The notes beneath the pieces are model-generated. The model did no database searches. It was not told where the DNA came from and saw only the letters and a list, made by a program, of their open reading frames with translations. A stretch of 64,000 nt of DNA from Rhytidiadelphus loreus (lineage: Eukaryota; Streptophyta; Bryopsida; Hypnales; Hylocomiaceae): assembly GCA_947034895.1 (NCBI GenBank), contig OX344762.1:80656981-80720980 (forward strand), in the 5' to 3' direction. This document shows positions 1 to 11,611 of this stretch, piece by piece; within the stretch, counting starts at the first letter, position 1, and every line of letters starts with the position of its first letter. The translations under genes and the position numbers were made by a program.

Positions 1-502
1 GATTTTTCAGAAGGGGTTTCAGACGAGCTCGTCCTAACACCAAACTGTGGCCTCGGGATCTCTCGCGGACAAGCTCATGAATTGCTTGAATTATTGCCAC
101 GGAGTCTGAGATCTCTGACTCCGGACTTGAACCTGATTCCCGAGGAACGAACAAGAGTGGATTGCTAGGGCGGGGTGGGACGATGTTCCCTGCAACTGAA
201 GCATCTCCAGCACCATGATGAAGAGAAAGGATGTTCACATTTCTGCTCAAGACTTTTCTGCAAATTGGGCATGGTTTTAGTGCATTTTGGAGCCACTGAC
301 TCAAGCATAGCCAGCAAAAGATGTGACCACATGAGGTGGCCACGGGATCCGTCGGGGCATCCATGCAGATGTGGCACTCAAGGATCGCACTTGGACGTAC
401 GTTAGATTTGTCATCCACAAGTATGCCGGAGGAGGCTGCGGATAGAGTACAACTTTCTTCCATAACTACTAATTGATTCTCTTGGGAGTGACCAGTAGTC
501 AT
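1..502 (-). CDS. RING-HC finger E3 ubiquitin ligase, RMA/RNF5-like (partial, runs off window start)
   Basis: An uninterrupted minus-strand frame of 167 codons starts at the ATG complementary to 500-502 and is still open at base 1. About 44 residues in is a RING-HC finger: ECHIC, then CGHIFCWLC, then CPIC, giving the C-x2-C, C-x-H-x2-C-x2-C and C-x2-C ligand series. Spacing and the words around it (DPV, SCGHIFCW, SQWL, CPICR) match plant RMA and animal RNF5/RNF185 ligases, which sit in the ER membrane by a C-terminal anchor and ubiquitinate proteins for degradation. The following stretch is Ser/Pro-rich, as in RMA proteins; the expected C-terminal transmembrane segment would lie outside the window. 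A second in-frame Met follows 13 codons after the chosen start, and no in-frame stop is visible immediately upstream, so the start is not certain. RING identity is firm; the RMA subfamily is an inference. Confidence 0.82.
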   Translation of the reverse strand, partial: MTTGHSQENQLVVMEESCTLSAASSGILVDDKSNVRPSAILECHICMDAPTDPVATSCGHIFCWLCLSQWLQNALKPCPICRKVLSRNVNILSLHHGAGDASVAGNIVPPRPSNPLLFVPRESGSSPESEISDSVAIIQAIHELVRERSRGHSLVLGRARLKPLLKN

Positions 503-1329
503 TGAAAACTCAATCTTAAATAATGGTGTTCAGCAGTAAGATTGTTTTTCTACTTGCTAGATGCAAGGTGTGCAAATTACAGATCAACTTATGCTCACTC
601 AAGAAAAAATATATGAAGTGCAAATGCGAAGGAACCCCAAGTGGTAATAAAAATCCAAGTGGTAGAAAAAGCTTAACATGTAACTGGAATGGAGTGCTCT
701 TGGGCCCTCAAACTGTTCGTTGTAGGGAAGCTCTCATGATCACTCATTGCAATCAATGTGCAAGCCCAAACCAAAGTTATGACCTAATGACCTGAGAAGT
801 TGTATGTGAGGGTGCTTATATAATCTTGATAGGTGCCTCGCTTGTGTGAGATTTGACCTCTCGTTCCTGTCAGTCTCGAAAGTATATGAGTTTGGATTTG
901 CCACTTTGTGTCCTTGAATCTGGTCTCACTTGTTTCTACATGACACCAAAACCTTGGTACTCTGGCAATTGAAGCTCCAAGTCGTGTTCAACTCTTGGTT
1001 GGGAACTTATATATATTGAATGAAGAAGCTAGCAAAATTATCAAAAGTTCAGTTGAAATGGCAAAGTATGGTCCTTAGCATTTCAAATTTCCTTGTTCAT
1101 TGCATTAGAGGTTGCATTTTCTGCAAATTTCATAGCAATTAGCAATCACTTGTAGCTCATAGTTGTGCTCATTTTGTAAATCTCTTGCTTCAAGATGAAC
1201 AAAATAGACCAAGAACGGGAAGAATTTGTTCATTTATAGGCCACAAGATTTTGTTGATAGGTAGTTATTAGGTTTTTATAGTAGGAACATGTTCAAAAAG
1301 AAGATGCCTATGATAAAAAAAAACTTCAT
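503..1329. other. intergenic, upstream of the RING gene
   Basis: About 0.8 kb of moderately AT-rich sequence that should hold the promoter and 5' UTR of the RING gene on its left. Short open frames here have no recognisable protein content. No repeat or terminal inverted repeat was seen. Confidence 0.5.
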
Positions 1330-2412
1330 GTAGATTTGTCAATAAGTTGCACCGCTTGTAGCAAAGCAAGATATATCATGGTGCTATGCAATTCTAGTGG
1401 AGACAAAGGTGGCAATTGTAATATCACGGTTAGCATTTGGCATGTGTTTTGGTGTTTTAGAAGATTGATATGGAATTGCAAAATCTACATCACATGAAAT
1501 TGTTTTGAATTTTTGTAATGCTCTAAAAGAAAAGTGTAGAGATATCTACTTTAGATGGCTGTCACTAGCTAAGTTGAGAGAGATTAGCTAGAAATTTCAA
1601 TTCTTGCAAGTATTCCATAAATTGTTGGTGCAATTGATGGAAGTCACATTCCAATCATTTTGCTCTCAGAGCATGCCATAGATTATTTTAACATTAAAGG
1701 TTCTATATATTCAATGTAAGTTGGTACAAGGTATTGTAGATCATTTGTGTTGTTTCTAGGACTATGATATAGGTTGGAGTGGGAACTTCTTTTATTCTAA
1801 GTTGTTCTCCAAGTCCTAATTGGGGAAATTTTGCTTGTTTGGCGAGCTCAATTACTACACTCTACTTGTAGATGTTGCATAGATTTGCAAGCTTTGGATG
1901 TTCACTCCTTATAGTGGCTCAAAGTATGGATTACCTTGCACTCAAGAAAACTGAAAATACATCCAATCAAGCTCACATATGTGCATAGAGCATGCTTTTG
2001 GAATATTGAAGTTGCAATGGAGGATCTTATTGAAGCACATAGATGTGAAGCTCTAATACGTACCAACCAGTATGTTATTGCATATTTAAGTTTTCACAAT
2101 TTGACTATCATTTATAACGACATGCCCAATAGGAATTGGGTCATAGAGCTAGGTTAAGGCAAATCTTCAACAAAGCTTGCAAAAAATGTCACAATCTTCC
2201 CTAAGGTTGAGAAATCAAACAATTGTAATTGTCAATTGTACCTTATACTAAACTTGTAATATTAATCTAACATCTCTTCAATTCTACAAGCGCCTAAAAG
2301 ATGATAACTTTCTAAAGTGGAAAAGAGATGATGCTACTAGTGATCAAATGTACATGAGGCATGATGCAATAGCTTCATCATTATTTAGTAGAAAGCAACT
2401 CAAAGATATGTA
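1330..2412 (+). pseudogene. PIF/Harbinger (DDE_Tnp_4) transposase relic
   Basis: Conceptual translation across several frames and stops recovers the order of conserved blocks of PIF/Harbinger transposases: GAIDGSHIPI near 1625, an FNIKGS-YS block near 1690, a GW-G block near 1770, LWMFTPYSGS near 1890, and EHAFGILKLQWR near 1990. A C-terminal tail with HDAIASSLFS follows near 2360. In live elements these surround the DDE catalytic residues that cut and paste the element. Here stops and frame changes interrupt every block, so the copy is dead. The best open piece, 1936-2157, covers only the AFG-LK-RW region. Element ends and the TNT/TWA target duplication were not found. Assignment rests on family knowledge of the motif order. 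Confidence 0.72.
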
Positions 2413-2788
2413 AGACGGAAGTACAGATTACCATGTTGATTTGTCTAGTGACTCTAAGTATGACTAATACATTAATAATGCTTTTTGCAGCACATTGCAA
2501 TGTAAGGCATCAATGTAGGTACTCAAACTTTTGTATATTTCATTGGTTTCATTTTGGAATAAATTATTGTTCTTTTTATTATAGAACAAAAGTATACAAC
2601 ATGCCTTATTTTTTGTTTTAAAAACTTAAATGGTGACCATTACAATGTACTCGACAATGTATGAGAGATTTCTACCGCATGTGGCAACAATCCCCCTTAA
2701 AAATGGCCGATGGGGAGTGTATGGGACCTCTACCTAAATTACCTTCCAAGCAATGAACTCTTATAATATTCTTTTTGGTTAATTTTGA
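2413..2788. other. intergenic, no gene seen
   Basis: AT-rich stretch between the Harbinger relic and the next element. One short frame carries no recognisable domain. Confidence 0.4.
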
Positions 2789-3720
2789 TTAACCCCTAAA
2801 GGACCAAAATGTGTTTTTTGGTTGTATAGAAATTTTGGGCAGGTACCTACTAGCGGAGATTTTCATATTTGGGGCTGAAATTTTAATAGAATGTGGAGGC
2901 AAGGAAGATCTTTCATATGCACCAAATTTCATGACATTTGAAAATACGAGTCAAAAGTTATAGCCTAGTATGTTACTTTTTTCCCCAACTGGGCAGTTCG
3001 GGCAGACCAGAAAAAATCACTTTTTTCAGAAACTAAAATTTGGAATTGATTTTCTAGAATTTTATATACACAAAAAGCTTTGAATCATTCCATTTTGATC
3101 AATGAGTCAAAAGTTATGAGGATTTTTTGTTTGCGAGGAATTTTGGATTTCCTACTCTAAAATAAACTTTGAAATCCTTTATCTTACCCAATTTTCAATA
3201 TTTTTGGACAAAAATAAAATCTTAGGATGTAGATACATTATTACAACATTTTGACCATTGGGATTGGAAATTTTCAATTCCATATTTAAATTGTAAATAA
3301 TTTAGTATTTTTTATCATTCTCTACTACTACCTACTTACTATTTTTTTCCTATATGTTGTACTATTCCAAATGATCTGAAAATTTTCAAGCATGTGGACA
3401 ACTTGTCTAGGAAAACAAATCCAAAGAAGCACCACCATTTAGGTCAATTTTTCATAGAAATGTGAGCTTGTGAAGTGCAGCTGCCCTGCTTTTCGCAGGG
3501 TCAAAAAAATGATTTTAGTTAATTTGAATGCTTATATCTTGCAATCCACCCGGTGGAAATGTCTAAAATTTTTACCACATGTTTTTGATACTACATAATA
3601 CAAGATCGTACGGTTAGATATGTCAAAAAAAAACTTAAATTTTTTTTGGGTACTTGTACTAGAAATGGCAGTTTGGGGGTGTTTTTGGTGAAAGTATAGT
3701 GACGGTCCTTTAAGGGTTAA
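2789..3720. mobile_element. TTAA-bounded non-autonomous DNA transposon, copy 1
   Basis: Left end TTAACCCCTAAAGGACC (2789-2805) and right end GGTCCTTTAAGGGTTAA (3704-3720) are inverted repeats with one mismatch. Both end exactly in TTAA, and no further direct repeat lies outside. The 932-bp interior has no long open frame. Interior words recur in the copies at 47336-48255 and 50194-50721, which proves a dispersed family. TTAA target duplication with a CCC-starting terminus is the hallmark of piggyBac-like elements. No transposase is present, so the superfamily is an inference. Confidence 0.7.
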
Positions 3721-4323
3721 ATGACCCTAGTTGAAAAGTGGGCAACACACCTAAAATCACTGAAAAATGAGTCTTATCATCCCTCAAGCATGTAATTAAA
3801 CATTCAAGTGGATTGGGACAATTTCATAGGCAAAAATCCACCTCAAATGCACATGTGGGGGCTCAAAATGGCCTAAACTAGGCCGCCTAACAAGAAAGTT
3901 CATCACACTAACAATCACGTCAAACCCCTAAATCCACCCATGCATTGACCCTTGAATTTCACCCTAAATACCTAGATCCAATGCTAATATGTTCACCCAT
4001 TCATTCTATGCAATTTAGCTTTTTTCTTCCCCATTTGATCATTCAAGTCACTAAGTAAACCCTAATTTTAACTTCATTTGGACAACGCTTCCTCACTTGT
4101 CCCAAAATCCTAAAAATCTATGCTTCCTAATCATGCATTCTCTCCAAACACCATTCATGTCAAAATCATACATTTTCTTCAAGCAATAGAAATTCACACA
4201 AATTGAATTGCAAGCATAATGCGTCTTGTAATTCACATTACATTTTCTTCCAATGGAGCATGGCAACAAACAAGGAATCAAGGGAAAGACCAAGAACTAG
4301 TCACAGTCATCATGGCAACAGAT
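3721..4323. other. intergenic, no gene seen
   Basis: A/C-rich spacer without a supported coding region. The 66-codon minus frame at 4093-4293 has no recognisable motif. Confidence 0.4.
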
Positions 4324-4650
4324 GATTTGGTTGCCCCGTCTTCATCCTTGCTCCCAATTGGGTAAGCCATATTTTTTTGTAAAACTAATTTTGAGGCGCA
4401 TCATCCCTCCAAAATTCAACTTTATTTGTCATGCCAATCTTAATCACCTATCAAAGTTGACAATCTTCAATTGTAGCGGCAATAGACCTCAACGCACTAA
4501 TTTGGTTGTCCCATCTTTGTCCTTACTCCAAATTGAGCAAACCGTAGTTTTTTGGAAAGCTAACTTCTAGGCGGACCACCCCTCTAAAAATTCAACTTGA
4601 TCCATTTCTCCATGCTCTTACAATCGCCCATCAAAGTTGGCAATTCAATC
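4324..4650. repeat. diverged two-copy tandem duplication (~175 bp unit)
   Basis: The word series beginning GATTTGGTTGCCCCGTCTTC (near 4324) recurs as TAATTTGGTTGTCCCATCTT near 4497. The order is kept afterwards: CTCC-AATTG-G-AA, then CATC-CCTC-AAAATTCAAC, then ATC-CCTATCAAAGTTG. The copies differ at many positions, so the duplication is old. No conserved frame is shared. Confidence 0.7.
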
Positions 4651-4991
4651 TCACTCAAAAAATCCCCAATTCTCTTCCACGTTTCTCCATCAGACCTCCA
4701 AGCCCTAAAAAATCAGCTCCAATTCTTCTCCAGAATCACCTCAAATCATGATCTTCTACTTCTTCTCTCATTTTACAAGAAAACCTATTCTTCCTACTCT
4801 AACTCATCTTCCTATGTTTTGCTAATATTTTTTGTACATTTTTTCATTGCAATTTTCAAGCACATTCTCCAAACACATCCACCCACAAAAAGTTGGAAGA
4901 ATTGGAGAGAGAGAGGGATTGGAACCCTAATTTTTCCTATATTAAATTCACTAATGGACTACTTTCATCCTACTTTAATTTATTGTTAATT
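4651..4991. other. intergenic, no gene confirmed
   Basis: An open frame of 130 codons spans 4597-4989 (+) but is Ser/Phe-rich low-complexity translation of CT-rich DNA, with no family signature. I see nothing else here. Confidence 0.35.
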
Positions 4992-5082
4992 CACTAAATT
5001 AGTGTAAATGTGTCAAATTAATGAAAATTGCACTAAATTATTGTAAAATTGCTAGTGTAGTGTAGACTACACTAATTTAGTG
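4992..5082. repeat. small foldback (15-bp perfect inverted repeat)
   Basis: CACTAAATTAGTGTA at 4992-5006 is repeated in inverted orientation as TACACTAATTTAGTG at 5068-5082. Shorter CACTA-containing palindromes lie between and after them. It may be the remnant of a miniature element; no target duplication was identified. Confidence 0.5.
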
Positions 5083-6008
5083 TTAAATCCCATGAGTTAC
5101 TATAAAATCCCTATTTTAATGTTTCTACCACTACACTAGTGTTTTAGTTATAGTTTTAGTTTAACTAACTTTTATGTTTTTTATTATTTATTATTTTTGT
5201 GGTTTTTGATTTATTTTTGTTTTATTTTTCACTCTTAGTCTTTTGTTTTTTATTTCCTTTTTTTAAATATTTTATATTTTTTGGGTTTGCAATTTGATTC
5301 TAGTTATATTTTCTACTTAAGTTTCAGTGTTTCGTTTTCATTTTTATTTTTGCATTTTTTATTTTCATTTTGTCATGATTTTATTGTTAGCCTAATTTGG
5401 TTATTCTACCAAATCTTATTTAACATCTTCTTAGTTCTAAATCCCTAATTTTTCCTTAGAATTTTTAGTAATTACATTTTCTATCTTCATTGCTTCCCTA
5501 ATTGATGGTTGTGGCTTAATTGAGAGTAATCTAAAAAGTAAATCAATATGGTGGTTCACACAATGCTTGTATAATAAAAAATGAAATGTAAAGATGGAAA
5601 ATCTCATTAGCTTTTCTATTGATGATAACTAAATATATATGGTTGTTGATTATCCATGTCTTATACAAGTTTGACAAAATCTAATCACCTTTGAGGATGC
5701 AAAGTGCAAAGCCATAAAGAGGTTGTAAAAATAGATGTATTATATGAGAGTCAAAAGTTGTAATGTGCATCTTGTTTGTAAATAGTCACTTCGACTCGAA
5801 AGAAATGTTGTCACAATACACTCAATTAATACTACAATAGTGACTAATCAAGAAACAAATCAAAACTTGATCAAATGACAATTAACTAATGTTTACACAT
5901 CTAAACCTTGTTAATTAATTGACTCATGGTGACTAGAATAACAACTTCTACTTCTATGTGTCTTTTAGTGTTTCAAGAAGGAACTTTGATTTTTAAGACA
6001 AGTCCTAA
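5083..6008. other. AT-rich intergenic sequence
   Basis: Very T-rich from about 5150 to 5470, then mixed AT-rich sequence. No gene, RNA or structured repeat recognised. Confidence 0.45.
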
Positions 6009-6224
6009 CACTATAAGAAACCCATGTTTTAGGTTGCGTTTTGTAATTTTTTAAAACGGATTTTAGGTGACGTCTATTGCAACAAACCCATGTTTTATGT
6101 CAACAATACGTTCAACATAACATCAATGTTGACATAAAAACAAGGGTGTGTTGCAATAGACATCACCTAAAATTTGCTTAAAAAAATTACAAAACGTAAC
6201 CTAAAACGCGGGTTTCTTCTAGTG
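6009..6224. mobile_element. CACTA-ended foldback MITE, 216 bp
   Basis: Starts CACTATAAGAAACCC and ends GGGTTTCTTCTAGTG. The termini continue into inverted arms of about 80 bp that share the ATTTTAGGTGAYGTCTATTG block, so nearly the whole element is a hairpin. It is flanked by a perfect 3-bp duplication TAA (6006-6008 and 6225-6227), the CACTA-superfamily target-site length. No coding capacity; it must have been moved by a transposase encoded elsewhere. Confidence 0.85.
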
Positions 6225-7229
6225 TAAATAGCATCTTGGATTGCCAAATTTTTACCTTTTCTTCTATCTAATTTGGACATGCCTTTTGCAAGCATTTGAA
6301 CACCATTTCCTTGCACCATCAACACCACCAACGTCCAAGTGGCCTACACTTGGATCCTCATCAATTGCACTCCTATGGACATGCTTCATGACATTGACTC
6401 TCTCATGTATGTAACTATCCACAAGTGCATACCATTTGCACTTAGAGGCTCTTCCATTTCCATTGACATCATTGACATTATAATCTAATTTATATTTTAT
6501 AATCATCATAAATCTTCTTCCATTTTTTCTTGCAACCATTAATACTTTGATTGAAATCCAAACATCTAGCTATAAGCTAGGAATGCAATAGGGCCCAATT
6601 ATCCACTCCTAAATCAATTAAAGACAACAATTGTGTTAGTATGAAGTCAATGAAAGAATAACATGTGATATAACTAAAGTTCTTGATGTAAATCATTTAG
6701 AACCTCCATTAACAAATACATAAATCATTTACTCAATTATGCAAAGCACTTCTTCTCTTATAGCCAATATTTCACTCATGGGCAATATAACCTACATATC
6801 ATTACAAGAAATTTGATCCCTGAAAAAGACTACAAATGTTTGATTTTTGGTAGCCATGTAGTGCGAGTACAGAAAAAAAAAAAAAAAAAATTTAAATATA
6901 TATATTTTTTTAAATATCAAAAAAATAAAAAAATATTAAAAAAGTTGTCAATTTGATGTGGCGTTGATGTAGCACCAGTAGTACCATGTCAGATCTGGAA
7001 AGAAAAAAACAACTAGTTGCACCAAAATTGCAGATGGGGGCTGCAAAATTGATAGCCTTTTAGAAGAGTCAAGTTTCTTGTAACAGCTCATACCTAATAC
7101 CCTAACTTTGACCCAATTTTGAGTCAAGGGAATATATAATGGCCCCTAGAATAAACAATAGCCCCAAAGAACACATAGATAATATTTATAATAGACATGC
7201 ATAAATTCAAAGGACATGTAGATAGATTT
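6225..7229. other. intergenic with one unassigned 91-codon minus-strand frame
   Basis: The minus-strand frame 6264-6539 is rich in Lys, Arg, Asp and His and is less biased in composition than surrounding chance frames. I recognise no domain; a degenerate DNA-binding fragment from a transposon is possible. A homopolymeric A run with AT-rich flank lies near 6870-6950. Nothing else was found. Confidence 0.25.
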
Positions 7230-9560
7230 AAATCCTATTTGGGAATATCTAAACCAATAGTAGAGTTCGTTTCAAGGGAGGCTATTTTTAAATAGGATTA
7301 CTTCTACAATGACAATAGGACAACTAACTAGGAATAAAACACCCAAGAGAGGCATACTTCCAACTAGTATTAATATAATTTCTCACAATTACACAATTAT
7401 TTACTAAATTAATTGTCACTCCATTCTTAATAACCACTAGGGTTACGTATCATCCCAAATAGTCTTCTCTTAAATCTTTAATATTTTGATCTTTCATCTT
7501 TCACCCAAATTGGATTTTCAGGCACAGGTCCAACTTTGAGCTTCCAACTCAGCTTGTTGCAACAGTCCCTCAAGCTTTCCATTTGAACTGGTCCCTTCAT
7601 TGATCTTGTCTCCTACTTTGGAAACACCAGAATCTACCATTTTGATTTGCTCGTCTTTACCTCCACAACTTAACTTAGCAAAATTATAGCACTTGCAATA
7701 TTTACACCCTCTTTTCACCAACTTGGAATCTTGAATTTTATTCTCAGTTTTCTCCATTACTTAGGTACCATAAGATTTGATTTAAAACCACACTGGCACT
7801 CTCGTGCATCAAGGATACTTCTCAACTTAACAGAAAGGAATTTCCTATTCCGTAAATGATAACATACTTGACTTAAATCCAAATAGGAATTAATTTCCAA
7901 ACATTCAATCCTTACGAATTTCCAATAGGCTTGTTACACTCATAACCGAATTTCACTCCTCATTTGGATCCCACATGCTTATCCCATCAACAATGTTCTA
8001 GACATTTCTAAACTATAACGTACTCACCAAAAAAACATCTCACTTTGAGCATACAAGTTTCATTTCAAAAATTAATACAGATTCAGACATGAATAATACT
8101 TACACCATCACAATTGGACTGTAGCTTAAGATTAACCAACTTGAAATTTAGCTCACAATTCAATCTTCAAATTAATAAGAATACATGACACCTTAGCACT
8201 TATAAATTTTTAATTACGCATACATTCCCATTTGGCACATAGCTTCAATGATATGCATATCAAATCTTCAATTACACTTCACAACCTTCACTTCACAAAT
8301 TCTACTCAGCTCAATTTGTAACAATAGATGCTTCCAACACAAAACACCAATTCGTTTGAATCATAAATTCCATTGAGCTAAATTGGTGAACATATCACCA
8401 TTTACAAAAATGTTTCACTAACTAAAATATCTCCAACTGGTTCCACTGACTACTTTCCAGCATTCCAACTTGGACGGTACAATTGTCACGTCCAACTAAC
8501 ATTCTAAGTAATCAATACTCCATCCCACTTTGGACAGCCAAACTCTTGCTTCCAATGAGCTTCACGCTCTTCTAAATTTCCACCATAAACATTAGCACAT
8601 TATTCCAAGAGATCAACATCATCATCCCAGATTCAAATAGGACTTAATCACTCTTCTCACACAACCATCTTCACGATGCTACTCATCAAATACTCTGATT
8701 TGGAATTTAAATCTTCTGCTTCACCACTCTGTATCCTTCAAATCAGACATTCACATCCACTGCTACAATCATTTGCTCAACCAATTCAGATATACACTCT
8801 AAATCACAAAACACAAACATAATCACCCAAAGTCACTTGGATCAATTAGGACTTTCTCCCACAACACATGCAATAAACACACATACACTCACCAAATTGG
8901 AAAACAAATACATGGCCAACTTGACTGGGACTTGCATTAGACTCTCTTCAACAATGGGTGCCTTCCAAATTGGCAAGCACCTACTTAAAAACCTGAGCTA
9001 GATGGTTCCTTAACCAACTTGGACATGGAACCTAAAAATGCACCTCAAACTGCCAGATAGGAACCTCAAATTTAATTGCATACAACAAACATAAATGCAA
9101 AATTCCAAATTGGCACTCCACTGCATACAAACACTCGACTAGGAATAAACAACAACCCTAACTATTGTTAGCCAATCACAATTCAAATCGGAATATCAAC
9201 AACTAAATTCAAGTCGGTAGGACCATTGATAGTTCCAACTAGGAATTGATCAACCTCCACTTCCAAACCAACTCAGTTTAAAACCATAACTTCAACTACC
9301 CACGACATTACATTCATCTCCAACTATGACTATTTACTAAATTGGATATTCATTACTGCACTTTCAGATTTGATCCTTTCCAACTTGGCTACATGCAAGT
9401 CACTATTTCATTAGACCCAAACCTACCCAACTTGAAATTATCTTGACAACATCTGAACCATCCAAAAATGAATCCAATAAGGATTCTAATATGCTGAGAA
9501 CACTGATTTGAACACACTTATTCATATAAACTACCCAAATAGAACAAAATACACCAAAAA
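7230..9560. repeat. 2.3-kb field of a recurring CCAANTNGGA-like word
   Basis: A short word of the form CCAA(N)T(N)GGA recurs on the same strand roughly every 30-70 bp. Examples: CCAAATTGG at 8965 and 9106, CCAACTTGGA at 8465 and 9014, CAACTTGGAA at 7721, CAACTAGGAA at 9236, CAAATAGGA at 8634, ACCAAATTGG near 8890. The DNA between is A/C/T-rich and not obviously repeated. The pattern could be a decayed tandem array. A 79-codon minus frame at 7518-7757 lies inside and is not convincing as a gene. Confidence 0.5.
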
Positions 9561-9681
9561 TTTACTCAAAATTTACAACAAAAAAGTCAAATCTAGATAT
9601 CTACAGGATATAAAAAAACAATACCTTATTTTTTCACTCCATAATTTTTTTTCATATATAGTCCCTCATAGATGAATCAAA

Positions 9682-10276
9682 TTAAAATCCCGGGGGGGTC
9701 ACTCAATATATTCTTTAGATCACGTGTAAACAAAATCTTTGACCCCCTATCTTATATGTTAAAAAATCATTTAAATAGTTTGGAAAAATTATACTATCTT
9801 ATACTATGTTGGAAGTTCATATTGTGAATTTTTGAAAATTTTCTTTATCTAAAATAATTACTTACAAATTTTGTAAGAAAATAAATACACTATATGGTTG
9901 GAAAAAAAATTTGACCCCCTATTTTATATGGTAAATAATATTTTTAAAATAATTTTTAAATTTCCAATAAATGAAGGCTTGGTTAAAGTTCGTGCATACC
10001 AAAGTTGGATACAATTGTCATTCAAATGCAATCTTGATAAATATTTGAAGTGAAAATAAAAACGTTTTAGTGCAATCTTCAATTGTGCATTTAGATATCT
10101 TGTTAAATTCAATTGAATCCAAATTTTTTTCACATAAAAGATATATTGATTGTGTAACAACACCCAAACATTTGGAGCTAAATCAAAATTTATTAAAAAA
10201 TAAATAGGGATAGAAAATTTACTTGATCGCACGTGATGTCCAAAGAATACATTGAGTGACCCCCCCGGGATTAAAA
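9682..10276. mobile_element. GC-tipped TIR element (~590 bp), hAT/MULE-like size of target duplication
   Basis: Left terminus TCCCGGGGGGGTCACTCAAT (from 9688) is matched inverted at the right end (to 10270), continuing with one difference into TATTCTTT and a nearby CACGTG. A direct repeat ATTAAAATCC flanks both tips (9681-9690 and 10270-10279); because it overlaps the TIR tip, the true duplication is 6 to 10 bp. That range suits hAT or Mutator families. A TTTGACCCCCTAT word occurs twice inside. The only frame (9924-10232, minus) resembles no transposase. Confidence 0.72.
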
Positions 10277-10279
10277 TCC

Positions 10280-11269
10280 AATTATCCTTCCAATTTGGTC
10301 CCCTCTTGGAACTCTCGTCATTAGAAAAATAGTCAATTGCATCTTTTGTGCTTTTTATCCCTCTAACTTTATTTTATGTGTTTTGTTTCTTTTTAAGTTT
10401 CAATGCCTTTTAGGAATTGCTACCTTGCTTTTTTTGAGTGAATTGGGAAGTGGATTGTTTAACACCACTCCATCTTCCAACTATTTTGACCTCGAACTTC
10501 AACACCACCATCTTGTACAATACTCCAATTTCTAAACCACTACTTTACCCTCCAACCTCATCAATGCTATTGTTAAAAGAAAGAATTGCAAAAATAGAGG
10601 AAGAGATTGAATACATTCACCGACATTAATGTTTTGAGATTGATAGAAAGACTTCATTTCTACCACTCACACCCACTACTGGCAAAAGAACATTGGAGCA
10701 TAGATAGACTTGAAATGTAAAAAGCATCATAAACACACATGAGTTTTGATTTTGTAAAAGAGTAAAGTAGAAGAACGTTGTGACATCAAAGTAGAAGTGT
10801 TCTTCTATAGGAAAAGTTTGGAATCACTTCATAGCCAGGCAAGCCCTATAACTTCTCTATTTTGTTCATTGAGTTGACTATATTGGTTGGTGACATGGCA
10901 GATTAAAAAAGTGGACAAACCCTAGGTCTGAACACTTCACAAGACAAGGATGCTATTTCAACCAATGACCTTTGAAATTAGTTTGTCCAAACACTTGTTT
11001 GAATCGAGCCTTACAAGGCTTCCTTGATTTCTCTTTTGAAATAAACAATGTTTGTTCATTGGCATTGAACACTTTGATTTTAGGTATTGAAATGAAGGTA
11101 TTTTAGCACTTGTGAAGGTTTGGAATGGTTACAGTTTGTCATTTCAAAGTTCCCCTTTTGATAAAAGAATGACAATCTATTGCCAAATGTAGGTTCCCTA
11201 CGATTTGAACTTTGAAAATTTATAAAATATTACTTGGCTTGGATTGGGGTTTCCTTTAATTGACTAATC

Positions 11270-11280
<11 letters not shown>
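10280..11280. other. intergenic, upstream of DENR
   Basis: No coding region supported; frames of up to 63 codons are chance. Sequence is AT-rich without clear repeats. Confidence 0.45.

Positions 11281-11314
<34 letters not shown>
11281..11314. repeat. (TA)17 microsatellite
   Basis: Thirty-four bases of uninterrupted TA lie about 300 bp upstream of the DENR start codon. Likely polymorphic in length. Confidence 0.95.
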
Positions 11315-11317
<3 letters not shown>

Positions 11318-11364
11318 GAAAATTCACCATAATAATAGGGCTAGAGAAAGGGTTCACCCTACCT

Positions 11365-11373
11365 AAACCCTAA
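11365..11373 (+). promoter_or_regulatory. telo-box (AAACCCTAA) in the DENR promoter
   Basis: AAACCCTAA within CTAAACCCTAAACC, about 240 bp before the DENR ATG. Telo-boxes are common near the start of plant genes for ribosome and translation functions, which fits DENR. Function is inferred from motif and position. Confidence 0.5.
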
Positions 11374-11611
11374 ACCAAATCTCTTGTACGAAGAAGTTGA
11401 GGCAGGAGTTGAAATTATAATTGCACGTTTGCAGTGCTATAGTTTTGCGCCACTCTCTCGGGGTGGGAACTTGTGAACGGGGAACATCGTCTCCCTTGTC
11501 TCAACGCTGGGAAAGCCCAAATACGAGTTTCCTTGCCCTAAATTCTTCACCTCCAGCTGCGTCTGCATGGACTAGGTTTGCTGTGCATTCCAACTTCCCA
11601 ATTCTTCAGCT

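Noticed and set aside
7518..7757. 79-codon minus frame with CKYCKC
   Set aside because: Isolated, no full zinc-binding pattern, and embedded in the repeated-word field.
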